This document shows, piece after piece, positions 47,041 through 58,372 of a stretch of 64,000 nucleotides of DNA; within the stretch, counting starts at the first letter, position 1; every line of letters starts with the position of its first letter. A model generated the notes under the pieces. It was not told the origin of the DNA. It did no database searches and saw only the letters and a list, made by a program, of their open reading frames with translations. The stretch comes from CAIRTM01 sp963723235 (GTDB taxonomy: Bacteria; Desulfobacterota; WTBG01; CAIYCZ01; CAIRTM01): assembly GCA_963723235.1 (NCBI GenBank), contig CAVRPV010000013.1, positions 62,001 through 126,000 on the forward strand, read 5' to 3'. Position numbers and translations under genes: made by a program.

Positions 47041-47912
47041 CTACTTCAAAAAAGATATAAGCTCTGCTGAAACGTCTTCAGGAAATTGTTCAGGCAGCCA
47101 GTGCCCTCCGTCAAAAGCCTTGCCGCGCACATCGAGAGCCATAGCCTGCCATTCGGCCAGAACATCGTAGAGAAGTCCCATGGCGCCTTTAGCTCCCCAG
47201 AGGACCAAAACCGGGCATTGCATTTTCTTCTCAAGATCATTTTTTTCATGCTCAAGGTCAATTGTTGCACCGGCGCGGTAATCCTCGCACATGGCGTGGA
47301 GCTTCGCAGGATTTGTGAAGCAGCGGAGATAATGGCAAAAGCTTCACGGTGATCACTCAGGTATCAAACCGCTAAAAGCCCAGGTTCGCAGAAAAAACTC
47401 TGCGCTGTTTCCAAGAATAGTTTCCGGCAGCGGCCCGAATAAGGAGAAACCAGTGGTAATACACAGTTGCAAATTCTTTTGTCAGATGGGTGTACAATCT
47501 GTATGTCGGGACAACATCTATCAGAGCAAGCTTTTTTACAGCATCAGGATAGTCAATTGCCATGCGCTGCCCGACTCGCGCGCCGCGGTCATGCCCCACG
47601 ACGGCAAAATGATCAAAACCCAGACTGCGCATTACCTCGATCTGATCCGGCCATTCCCTCTGGAATACCCCTCATGGCTGCTTCCTTCGGCGGGGATGCT
47701 GCCGTCGCCATAGCCGCGCAAATCATTTGCAATAACGGTAAAATGCGCGGCCAGCATCGGAGCCACCCGATGCCATTCTACATGCGACTGCGGCCAGCCA
47801 TGCAAAAGAAGCACGGCGGCCCGCTTCCGCCCATAACGCCATTAATCTCGGCGCCTGACGTTGCAATACGGATGGGCTTAAACCCGGGAAAAGCGTCACT
47901 ATCTGTTTTCAT
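47041..47912 (-). pseudogene. alpha/beta hydrolase, haloacetate dehalogenase-like, broken by several frameshifts
   Basis: Pieces in order: KTDSDAFPGFKPIRIATSG from the start; LLLHGWPQSHVEWHRVAP; FDHFAVVGHDRGARVGQRMA with the nucleophile Asp in GHDRG; and FDGGHWLPEQFPED, which holds the catalytic His near the end. At least three shifts are needed. The family includes haloacetate dehalogenase (DehH1) and epoxide hydrolases. Its start ATG overlaps the end of larB (ATGA-type). It could be a true pseudogene or heavy sequencing error. Confidence 0.75.
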
Positions 47913-48700
47913 AATTGCCTCTGCAGGCATGCTCAATTGTCGGCTTACAGCTTTCGCGGTTGATCAGGCTGGCGAAATAGCCCGCGCCGAAGCCGTTGTC
48001 GATGTTGACCACGGTAACGCCCGCGGCGCAGGTGTTGAGCATGCCGAGCAGGGCCGCGATGCCGCCGAAGCTGGCGCCGTAGCCGATGCTGGTGGGCACG
48101 GCGATGACCGGGCCGCGACACAAGCCCCCCGACCACGCTGGGCAGCGCCCCTTCCATTCCGGCCACCACGATCATGCACATTGCGCCGAGCGTATCGATC
48201 GCCCCTGCCATCAGCCGGTGAATGCCCGCCACGCCGACATCGTAGAGATGTTCGACACGGTTGCCCATGATCTGCGCGGTCAGCAAAGCTTCCTCGGCAA
48301 CCGGAATGTCGGATGTGCCGGCAGATATCACCAGTATCAGGCCTTTGCCCTGCAGGGGGATTTTACCCGAGATAAGCGTGAGCACCCGTGAGTCGGGATA
48401 ATATTTTGCTTTCGGAAAGCGCTTCTTTATCTGTTTGGCCTTAGCGGCATCGATGCGGGTGGCCAGAATGGGATGATTGCGCGGCAGCATGTTGCCCATG
48501 ATGCCGATGATCTGGGCGGCGGTTTTGCCTTCACCGTATATGACCTCGGGAAAACCCTGCCGGATGGTGCGGTGATGATCGACCGCGGCATAGCCCAGAT
48601 CCTCGAAGGGCAAAGTTTTAAGACGCTCAAGCGCAGACGCAGCCGTCATTGCGCCTGCGGCAACTGATTGCAGAATTTTTTCAATATCCTGTTCCTTCAT
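47899..48700 (-). CDS. larB: nickel pincer cofactor synthesis protein LarB (frameshifted)
   Basis: About 265 residues from ATG 48700. EQDIEKILQSVAAGAMTAASALERLK at the start, FPEVIYGEGKTAAQIIGIM, then a PurE-like carboxylase core: VISAGTSDIPVAEEALLTAQIMG, VAGIHRLMAGAIDTLG, VVAGMEGALPSVVGGLV. At a six-C run near 48124 the frame shifts to RGPVIAVPTSIGYGASFGGIAALLGMLNTCA. LarB carboxylates and hydrolyses nicotinic acid adenine dinucleotide to begin the lactate-racemase Ni cofactor. LarC and LarE are not in the window. Confidence 0.92.
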
Positions 48701-48790
48701 GGTGCTTCCCCGTGCATTAGAAATGGTGATCCCGTAAAAGTTGTCACACCGGTGAAAACCGGTGTCCAGTGTTTTTGCAAGTGACTGAAA

Positions 48791-48819
48791 TCCTGGATTC
48801 CGGCCTTCGCCGGAATGAC
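48791..48819. repeat. dispersed palindromic repeat
   Basis: TCCTGGATTCCGGCCTTCGCCGGAATGAC, with ATTCCGGC/GCCGGAAT arms. A second short inverted repeat, AAAAAGTCA/TGACTTTTT, follows at 48822-48843. Partial copies occur near 39240. These are common intergenic repeats of many proteobacteria. Confidence 0.75.
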
Positions 48820-48899
48820 TGAAAAAGTCAAACCTGACTTTTTGCGGCTTCCTCAAAAATGACAGAAACCCTTTTTTGCAGGCTTATATTCCCGGCCTG

Positions 48900-49829
48900 C
48901 TAATCGAGAATGCGCAACTGCTCTCCGGGGCCGTTAATGCGTGCCGATGCAGGTCACCTCAATCCCGACCTTCCGGCTGCATTCCTCAACGGCTTTGCGG
49001 CGGGCGGGGCGCGGCAGTGAAGAGCAGCTCATAATCTTCGCCCCCGCACACAGCAGGGGCGTAATAATCATCGCTCAGCGAAGGACACTGCCGCTGATAC
49101 GCCCGCGAAAGCGGCAAACGCTCACAATGGATATCAGCCCCGACACAACTCTCCTCAAGAATATGGCCAAGATCTGCGGCGAGCCCGTCACTGATATCGA
49201 TCATGCTGGTTGCAAGTCCTGCCCCGGCAAGCGCGCTGTCCCAGCGCCAAGCGCGGTTCAGGATCACAATGCCTGCGGATAAGATGATTGCGTGGTGAAG
49301 CCGTGAGAGCCCTGCTGCAAAAGCGTTAACCCCAGCGCCGAATCACCCAGCGTGCCGCTGACAAAGATCAGGTCGCCGGGACGGGCGCCGCAACGGTATA
49401 CAATCCGGCGCGGGTGTGCGCTGCCGATCAGCGTGACGGCAATCGAAAGCCCGTTGCTTGAGGCAACCGTATCGCCGCCCAGCAGCGCGACATTGAAGCG
49501 CTTTGCCTGGGAGTGCATGCCGCGATACAAAGCGCGCACAAAATCAAGCGAGAGGTGCGAAGGAAGAGAAAGGCCGACAAGGTAGTACAGCGGGCGGCCG
49601 CCCATGGCCGCAATGTCGCTTATATTGACGGCCAGGCTTTTGCGACCAAGAAGATACGGGGTGGTTGTGTCCAGACTGAAATGAACGGATTCGTTCAGGA
49701 CATCCGTGGTTGCCAGGAACCGGTCTTGACCCGAGGCAGGTAAAAACAGCCGCGTCATCGCCGATTGCGCGCACAATATCAGGACGGTCGCAAGCGCTCC
49801 CGCGGGCGATCAGCTCAATCAGGCCAAAT

Positions 49830-49850
<21 letters not shown>
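48900..49850 (-). CDS. thiL: thiamine-monophosphate kinase (several frameshifts)
   Basis: Phosphorylates thiamine monophosphate to the diphosphate. Core motifs appear in successive frames: VGEFGLIELIARGSACDRPDIVRAIGDDAAV; ATTDVLNESVHFSLDTT; KSLAVNISDIAAMGGRPLYYL; ALLGGDTVASSN; SMIDISDGLAADLGHI; CGGEDYELLFTA; and INGPGEQLRILD at the end. At least three indels are needed. No clear start codon lies in frame at the expected place, so the right-hand boundary is approximate; the gene overlaps the lon stop. Confidence 0.88.
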
Positions 49851-52278
<2,428 letters not shown>

Positions 52279-52631
52279 CTAATTTTTCCACCTTTATATG
52301 ATTTTTTCCACGGATTTGACTGTTGCGAAACGACAGTCTCAGTAGTATTTCAGAAGCTTATCCAATATAACCATTTTTTCCGCAGGGTCAAGCGGTAGTT
52401 TTCACCCGGGGCATGCCGTGCGCCTTAACATACCGACATTGCAGGGGAAAACACTACCGGCACATGCTATTTTGGCTTTTTGATTGACAAACATCAGGAC
52501 GCATTGTTTAATGCGCACAGTTCCATCTGCCGGCTTTCCGGCGAGCATCGGACGGCACATGGCCTCCTGTCGATCATCGGGAACAGCCCTGCAGGCGACC
52601 CGGGCCTCCGTATTAAAAAAAAGCCTGCGCC
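52279..52631. other. intergenic between divergent genes
   Basis: About 350 bases separate lon (minus) and the DUF362 gene (plus). It should hold both promoters. I see no palindrome or riboswitch I would name. Confidence 0.4.
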
Positions 52632-53757
52632 ATGCCCTTACTCTCACTTGCAAAGATCAGTCGCAACGATATCGCCTCCGCTCTTGAGCGCGCCCTGGCA
52701 CCATTCAGCGACCAAATCCCCTTCCGGGACAAGCGAATTTTAATCAAACCAAACCTGGTGGAACCGCTGCCCTGCAGCTCAGGCCAAACCACCAACCCGG
52801 ATCTGGTGGAAGCCCTTGTGCTGTGGTGCCGCGCTCATGGCGCGGCTGAAATCGCCATCGGTGAAGGTCCGAGTTATTTCCAGCCCCGCCGGGACCTGAA
52901 CGCGTGCTTTGAGCGTACCGGCATGGCTGCTGTTGCCCGGCGCCAGGGGATTCGCTGGATTTTATTTGATGATGGGCGCTTTCGCACGTTTCGCGAGTAC
53001 AGCCCCGAAACCCCGCCGGTATTCAATCTCTCGGAGCATGCTTTCTGCTGGGACCACATCATCAATGTGCCGGTACCGAAAACCCATTATCTGACCACGG
53101 TCTCGATTGCCATGAAAAACCTCAAGGGGTTTATCCTGCGCGAAGAAAAACCCTCCTTTCATTACTGCGGCCGCAGATGGCATTCACGGCGCGGTGGCGC
53201 AGCTGTGCACCATCATTCGCCCGAGCCTGAATGTGGTTGACTGCAGCTTGCCGCTGCACTGTGATCTTCCTTTTCTTATTGCCGGCGAAGATATTGTTGC
53301 CGTTGACGCGTTTACCACCGCCCTCATGGGAATAAATCCCGACAGCATTCAAACAATAGCACTGGGGCATGCCGCGGGTCTTGGTGAGCGTGATCTGTCG
53401 AGCATTGACGTAACCGGCGATGACCTCAGCGGTATCAGCATGCGCTGCGAATCCCCGCACGCATATGTCAGGCGCGCTTTCCCCACGCTGCGCCTGCATG
53501 CCTCACGGGCGTGCAGCGGCTGCCTGATTCCGCTGTTTGCCGCCCTGCGAAGGCTTGAAAACCTCGGGCACCGCTGTTCCCGGGAGATAGTGAGCGGCAA
53601 GGAGCCCGAATGTGAACGCATCCATAACGCCGTTTTCATCGGCACGTGCGCCTGCACGCCCGGCGCCTGCGGGCCACAGCTGGCGCACTGCCCGCCTTCA
53701 AAAGAAGCGGTATTTGAGTTTTTGAAAGAAAATCTTCCCGAAAAAGGTCTGACATGA
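52632..53757 (+). CDS. DUF362-domain protein (frameshifted)
   Basis: About 375 residues. ILIKPNLVEPLPCSSGQTTNPDLVEALVLW, AIGEGPSYFQP and VPVPKTHYLTTVSIAMKNLKGFI are typical of DUF362, often linked to Fe-S enzymes. The frame changes at ~53180-53200 (FHYCGR, then GIHGAVAQLCTIIRPSLNVVDC). The second part has Cys-rich patches (SRACSGCLI; CACTPGACG) that may bind a metal cluster. The stop overlaps the fxsA start (ATGA). Confidence 0.85.
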
Positions 53758-54149
53758 TGGCAAAACTGCTTGTGTTCTTTATCGTGGTTCCGATGGTGGA
53801 ACTTGCGCTTCTCATCAAACTGGGATCGCTCATCGGCGTCCTTGATACGATACTGTTGATTGTTTTTACCGGAGCAGTCGGCGCCATACTGGTGCGCACT
53901 GCCGGCATTCAGTGCCTTTTTACCGTGCGGCAGCAGCTCCAATCCGGCATGTTCCCGGCCGATGAGCTGTGCAACGGGCTTTTAATACTCATTGCCGGTG
54001 CGCTGCTGATAACACCCGGGCTGCTGACAGATATTACCGGATTTGCGCTGCTGGTTCCGGCTGTACGCTCCGTGATTAAAACCAGACTGCGCGCATATCT
54101 TGAAAGAAAGCTGACAAGCGTACACGTCGCATACCCGGACCGCGAATAA
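53754..54149 (+). CDS. fxsA: FxsA-family membrane protein
   Basis: 131 residues with two or three helices: LVFFIVVPMVELALLIKLGSLIGVLDT and ILIAGALLITPGLLTDITGFALLVP are the signature segments. In E. coli FxsA modulates phage T7 exclusion by F-plasmid PifA. ATG 53754 overlaps the DUF362 stop. Confidence 0.93.
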   Translation: MMAKLLVFFIVVPMVELALLIKLGSLIGVLDTILLIVFTGAVGAILVRTAGIQCLFTVRQQLQSGMFPADELCNGLLILIAGALLITPGLLTDITGFALLVPAVRSVIKTRLRAYLERKLTSVHVAYPDRE

Positions 54150-54393
54150 GCAGTATCCGGCCAGGCATACATAACGGGCATTTTGCCCAAGATACCGTTT
54201 TTTCTTATTAAACAAACTAGCATTTTGAACGATAACACTATATGGTGCAGAGGTAACGAAACTGTGCCTGACAAGCTGCCGATTGTCTTCGGCAGACGCG
54301 ATGTTCCTGTGATACAATGGGCCTGTTCGTACATAGGTATGTCCGATAAAACACATACACCATAACCATGCCGAAAAGGAAACAAGTGTTCCC

Positions 54394-55350
54394 ATGACCA
54401 ATGACACCCAGCTTGATACATTGCGCGGAACTATACTTGCCGTTGATGACAGCCCGACCATCCGCAAACTGGTCAGCATGACCATGGAGGGACAGGGCTA
54501 TCGGGTTGTCGTCGCCTCCGACGGCATTGAAGCGCTTGCCATTCTCAAGGACGAAAACCCTGATTTAATCCTGTGCGATGTTGCGATGCCGAAGCTGGAC
54601 GGATACCAGCTCTGTAAAATCATTAAAAACAGCACCGACACCAAGCATATCCCCGTGGTGATGCTCTCCGGTAAAGACGGCCTGTTTGACAAGGTGCGCG
54701 GCAAAATGGCGGGCTGTTCCAACTATATAACCAAACCGTTTGAACCGGACCTTTTGATTTCTGAAGTCAGGAAATATGTAAAACCCGCGCTGATTCCGAT
54801 GTCTCCGAACAAACCGAAGAAAAAAACTCCCGAGACTCAACAAAATTATAATCAGACAGCCGGAGAAACCGGGGCCGCGCATGAGGACGCTGCTGTCGAT
54901 ATGCGCGCCCTCTCCGACCAGCTTGCAGGCCTGGTTCTGCCGGACAATGCTCATAACAACCCTGCGGCCAATGCAAAGGATTTCAACATCCGGTTGACGC
55001 AGCAAGAACCAGAGATGGTTTCAGTACGCGCCGATGATTTACCGCCGCTGCCGGACGAGACGCAACCAATGCCAATGCCACCGCCCCCGCAACACTTCCA
55101 GCGCGAAACGCCAAAGCCGGCAGCAGTTTCTTCCGTTGCCGCTGCAGGGACAGAACTTGACAAACTGCTCGCCGAGCTTAACCAGGATGACGATATCGAT
55201 ATACCCGCCCGCCCCCGTGAGCCGTTCCGCTCGCGCTGCCCGGGCTGCCGCACTGTTTTCAGAAACGTGCGGCCTGATGACTATGACAAACACGCACGCT
55301 GTAAAAAATGCGGCTCCCGATTCCATCTGGGCGATCATCTGGTTGTATAA
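54394..55350 (+). CDS. response regulator with C-terminal MJ0042-type zinc ribbon
   Basis: 318 residues. Receiver at residues ~8-130: AVDDSPTIRKL, phospho-Asp in LILCDVAMPKLDG, and ITKPFEPD. A Pro/Gln-rich linker (~135-260) includes PMPMPPPPQHF. The end has a zinc-ribbon-like pair, CPGCRTVFRNV...CKKCGSRFHLGDH. The same type of ribbon opens the CheW protein of the cluster. It may be the PilG-like element of the system. Confidence 0.88.
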   Translation: MTNDTQLDTLRGTILAVDDSPTIRKLVSMTMEGQGYRVVVASDGIEALAILKDENPDLILCDVAMPKLDGYQLCKIIKNSTDTKHIPVVMLSGKDGLFDKVRGKMAGCSNYITKPFEPDLLISEVRKYVKPALIPMSPNKPKKKTPETQQNYNQTAGETGAAHEDAAVDMRALSDQLAGLVLPDNAHNNPAANAKDFNIRLTQQEPEMVSVRADDLPPLPDETQPMPMPPPPQHFQRETPKPAAVSSVAAAGTELDKLLAELNQDDDIDIPARPREPFRSRCPGCRTVFRNVRPDDYDKHARCKKCGSRFHLGDHLVV

Positions 55351-55379
55351 TCACACAGCTGCGACGGAGATAGTTATAC

Positions 55380-56270
55380 ATGGCCACTGAAGGCGATCTT
55401 AAAGAAATTGGAATGACGTCGCTGATACAGATGATTTGTCTGGAAAACTACCAGGCCACACTTTTGGTGAAGCGCGACCGGGAGGAAGGAATCATCTGCG
55501 TTAATGAGGGTGAAGTTATCCATGCCCAGACAGGCAATTTTATCGGAGAGCTTGCGTTTTATCGTCTGCTGAGCTGGAAAAAGGGCTCTTTTAAAATTTA
55601 TGACCATGTTAAAACCCTGAAGCGTACGGTAAAGACACCATGGCGGCAGCTGCTCATGGAGGGGCTGCGCATGCTTGACGAATGGAACGCGATTGAGGGC
55701 TACGAGGGACGCCGGCAGGAGGAATTGACTCCCGAGCAGGTTCAACAGGATCAAAATCTTGAAAAAGATTTAATCCTGCTGCTCTCACAGTTTGAACAGC
55801 TCCAGACGCATATGTCCCAAACCGGGCGATTTAAACCATTTTTAGCCGGATTCAGCCGACGGGCAAAAAAACGCAAGGCCCTGCTTGCGCTGGAATTGCT
55901 GCCGAAAATGATCAATGATGTTGTGGCGTTTTCCGAAGAGCACCTCGAAGTTGGTGTCAATACGGGCAAGCTGTCGCGTGCCCTGGTTCGGGCGGGCGAC
56001 ATGTTCCCCCGGGCGCGCTTACTGCAGGCTGAGGAAAATCGCCTGTCCGCAGCGACCATCATTACGCTGTATGACAGCTGGACCGCGGATGCCGCGGGCC
56101 GGCAGCATACCTTTCATGATGTATGCCGCGGCATGCTGGATGTGCTGGAAACATATTTTTCAATGTTTGTTGCCTGCTTTCATTCGCCGCAAGCTGCCGA
56201 GCAGTGCCGGGAAGCCTGCAATGTTTTTATAACCGATTTGAGCTCTGCGGTTGATGAAATTATTTTCTGA
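55380..56270 (+). CDS. DUF4388 (PATAN) domain protein
   Basis: 296 residues. Residues 1-110 match DUF4388: GDLKEIGMTSLIQMICLENYQATLLV, IICVNEGEVIHAQTGNFIGELAFYRLLSWKKGSFKIY. The C-terminal ~180 residues are helical and not recognised. PATAN proteins bind response regulators in phototaxis and pilus control. It sits between the two receiver genes, which fits that idea. Confidence 0.88.
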   Translation: MATEGDLKEIGMTSLIQMICLENYQATLLVKRDREEGIICVNEGEVIHAQTGNFIGELAFYRLLSWKKGSFKIYDHVKTLKRTVKTPWRQLLMEGLRMLDEWNAIEGYEGRRQEELTPEQVQQDQNLEKDLILLLSQFEQLQTHMSQTGRFKPFLAGFSRRAKKRKALLALELLPKMINDVVAFSEEHLEVGVNTGKLSRALVRAGDMFPRARLLQAEENRLSAATIITLYDSWTADAAGRQHTFHDVCRGMLDVLETYFSMFVACFHSPQAAEQCREACNVFITDLSSAVDEIIF

Positions 56271-56298
56271 TACGAGCGATACATGCAAGGAGCGGTTC

Positions 56299-56667
56299 AT
56301 GGCAACAGAGAAAATTCTTGTTGTAGATGACAGCCCGACCGAGCTGCAGCTCATGGTTGAACCGCTCATAGACCGGGGCTATCAGGTCATTACGGCAACA
56401 AATGGCATAGACGCGCTGGAAGCGGCAATCAAAGAACATCCCCGGCTGATTCTGCTCGATGTTCTGATGCCGGGGAAAAACGGCTTTCAGGTCTGCAGAC
56501 AGCTCAAGACCGATCCGGCCACGCGTGATATAAAAATTATTATAGTCAGCAGCAAATGTCTGGAAAGTGATCGTTTCTGGGGTTTGAGGCAGGGCGCGGA
56601 TGAATACCTCGCCAAACCGGTCAATGACGAAATACTGCTCCAGCATATCAGCGCTTTGCTGGGCTGA
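56299..56667 (+). CDS. single-domain response regulator (PilH-like)
   Basis: 122 residues from ATG 56299, behind GCAAGGAG. Complete receiver: ILVVDDSPTELQLM, phospho-Asp in LILLDVLMPGKNG, IIVSSKCLESD, and YLAKPVND. Position between DUF4388 and cheW matches pilH of Pil-Chp systems. Confidence 0.93.
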   Translation: MATEKILVVDDSPTELQLMVEPLIDRGYQVITATNGIDALEAAIKEHPRLILLDVLMPGKNGFQVCRQLKTDPATRDIKIIIVSSKCLESDRFWGLRQGADEYLAKPVNDEILLQHISALLG

Positions 56668-56739
56668 AGCGATCAGGTCTCGTAACCGGGTCCGGCCGCG
56701 TGCGTCTTTTGCCATGTAAAAAAAATAAATGGACACACT

Positions 56740-58347
56740 ATGACAGACTCTCTTTCCGCTCAATACATCCGGTTCGCCTGCAAAGTATGCGGCAAAATTT
56801 TTAGCAGGGTACCGTATGAGCGTATCATCCAGTGTAGAACTGCGGAATGCAGCGCATGCAAATCGCGTTTCACCCTTGACCGGGAAGAGATACAGGCCGC
56901 CCTCATAGACGCACTGAGCGATGCTTTGACAGAGCCTATCCGGGATCATGCAGCGGATACTGACACCATATATTCGAACATCTTCGACATTGACGAGCCT
57001 CAGGAGCTGGACACCTTCGACAATTTCGATAGTGAAGAACCCATAGAACTGGATGCTGAAGACAGCCTTGAGATTGAAGAATCCCTGGAACTGGATGCTG
57101 AAGACAGCCTTGAGATTGAAGAATCCCTGGAACTGGATGCTGAAGACAGCCTTGAGATTGAAGAATCCCTGGAACTGGATGCTGAAGACAGCCTTGAGAT
57201 TGAAGAATCTCTGGAGCTGGATGCTGAAGACAGCCTTGAGATTGAAGAATCCCTGGAACTGGATGCTGAAGACAGCCTTGAGATTGAAGAATCCCTGGAA
57301 CTGGATGCTGAAGACAGCCTTGAGATTGAAGAATCTCTGGAACTGGATGCTGAAGACAGCCTTGAGATTGAAGAATCTCTGGAACTGGATGCTGAAGACA
57401 GCCTTGAGATTGAAGAATCTCTGGAACTGGATGCTGAAGACAGCCTTGAGATTGAAGAATCCCTGGAACTGGATGCTGAAGACAGCCTTGAGATTGAAGA
57501 ATCTCTGGAGCTGGATGCTGAAGACAGCCTTGAGATTGAAGAATCTCTTGAATCAGCGGCTTTTGCCGGACATGAGCATGGAATGGACCATACAATAGCG
57601 GCTGAGGACATTCAACCTGCGCCTGAGATGAAACCCTTCGACGCTGACGACATATTCGATAATGACTCCCATGCTCATCAGCACTCTGCCCCGCCAGCGG
57701 CGGATTCCCATTCCCAGACGCCATCCCGCACCAAAGCTGGATTTGAGCCTGAAAAAGAAGATAAGGTTGAGTTTGCCCGCCGTTTATCCCGTTTGATTCC
57801 GGAAGGCTGGGTCAACCTGTCGCAGGAGTCCGGCAACGCAGCCCCGCCCGGCACGGCGCGCAGCGATTCCAGCGATCAGGATTTGCAACAGGTCGAAGGC
57901 CGTCATCAATTCTTAGTCTTTGCGCTCGGAGAAGCCGAGTTTGCTGTGCCGGTTGAGAATACCACTGAAATCGGCATGGTTCCCGAGCTGACCCGGCTGC
58001 CGCATGTTCCTGAATGGCTGTTGGGCATTACAAATCTGCGCGGTGATATTGTCTCCGTGGTCGACATGGAAAATTTTCTCGGCATGGGACCGTTTAACTT
58101 CGCCGGCAATGACCGCATTATCCTGCTGCGCTCTCTTCAGGAAGACCTCTGTACCGCGGTCATTGTCAACCGTATTGCCGGTATGCAGTATGTCGCTGAA
58201 GAGGATATTATCAGGCCTGATGCCGGACAAAAAAATACTGAACCGCACATCCGCGGCGTCTTTGAAATGGATGGACGGTCGATTGCAGTCCTGGATATAG
58301 AAAGCCTGCTGCTGTCTGATGATATGCAGCAATTTCGCGCAATGTAA
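56740..58347 (+). CDS. CheW-domain protein with N-terminal zinc ribbon and long acidic repeat
   Basis: 535 residues. Opens with a zinc-ribbon, FACKVCGKIFSRVP...CSACKSRFTLDRE. Next is a linker, then twelve direct repeats of a 14-residue acidic unit, LELDAEDSLEIEES, then a disordered stretch. The last ~150 residues are a CheW domain: FLVFALGEAEFAVPVENTTEIG, ITNLRGDIVSVVDMENFLGM, IRGVFEMDGRSIAVLD. CheW docks receptors to CheA. The repeat makes the protein far longer than a normal CheW; its copy number may vary. Confidence 0.92.
   Translation: MTDSLSAQYIRFACKVCGKIFSRVPYERIIQCRTAECSACKSRFTLDREEIQAALIDALSDALTEPIRDHAADTDTIYSNIFDIDEPQELDTFDNFDSEEPIELDAEDSLEIEESLELDAEDSLEIEESLELDAEDSLEIEESLELDAEDSLEIEESLELDAEDSLEIEESLELDAEDSLEIEESLELDAEDSLEIEESLELDAEDSLEIEESLELDAEDSLEIEESLELDAEDSLEIEESLELDAEDSLEIEESLELDAEDSLEIEESLESAAFAGHEHGMDHTIAAEDIQPAPEMKPFDADDIFDNDSHAHQHSAPPAADSHSQTPSRTKAGFEPEKEDKVEFARRLSRLIPEGWVNLSQESGNAAPPGTARSDSSDQDLQQVEGRHQFLVFALGEAEFAVPVENTTEIGMVPELTRLPHVPEWLLGITNLRGDIVSVVDMENFLGMGPFNFAGNDRIILLRSLQEDLCTAVIVNRIAGMQYVAEEDIIRPDAGQKNTEPHIRGVFEMDGRSIAVLDIESLLLSDDMQQFRAM
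57046..57549 (+). repeat. 12 tandem copies of a 42-bp unit inside the cheW gene
   Basis: GAACTGGATGCTGAAGACAG... repeats every 42 bases from 57046 to 57549, with only silent or near-silent differences (CCCTGGAA, CTCTGGAA, CTCTGGAG). 42 is a multiple of 3, so the frame is kept and other frames also stay open. Such arrays can slip in replication and change copy number. Confidence 0.98.
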
Positions 58348-58372
58348 TGACCACCTACAAGGAGCTATTATC

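Noticed and set aside
57046..57549. Regular 42-bp repeat that could look like a CRISPR array
   Set aside because: No unique spacers: units are contiguous and near-identical, the period is a multiple of three, and a single protein frame runs through with CheW and zinc-ribbon domains on either side.
57000..57724. Minus-strand and alternative-frame open readings across the cheW repeat
   Set aside because: A 42-base repeat without stops in other frames keeps them open by chance; they lack starts, ribosome sites and domains.
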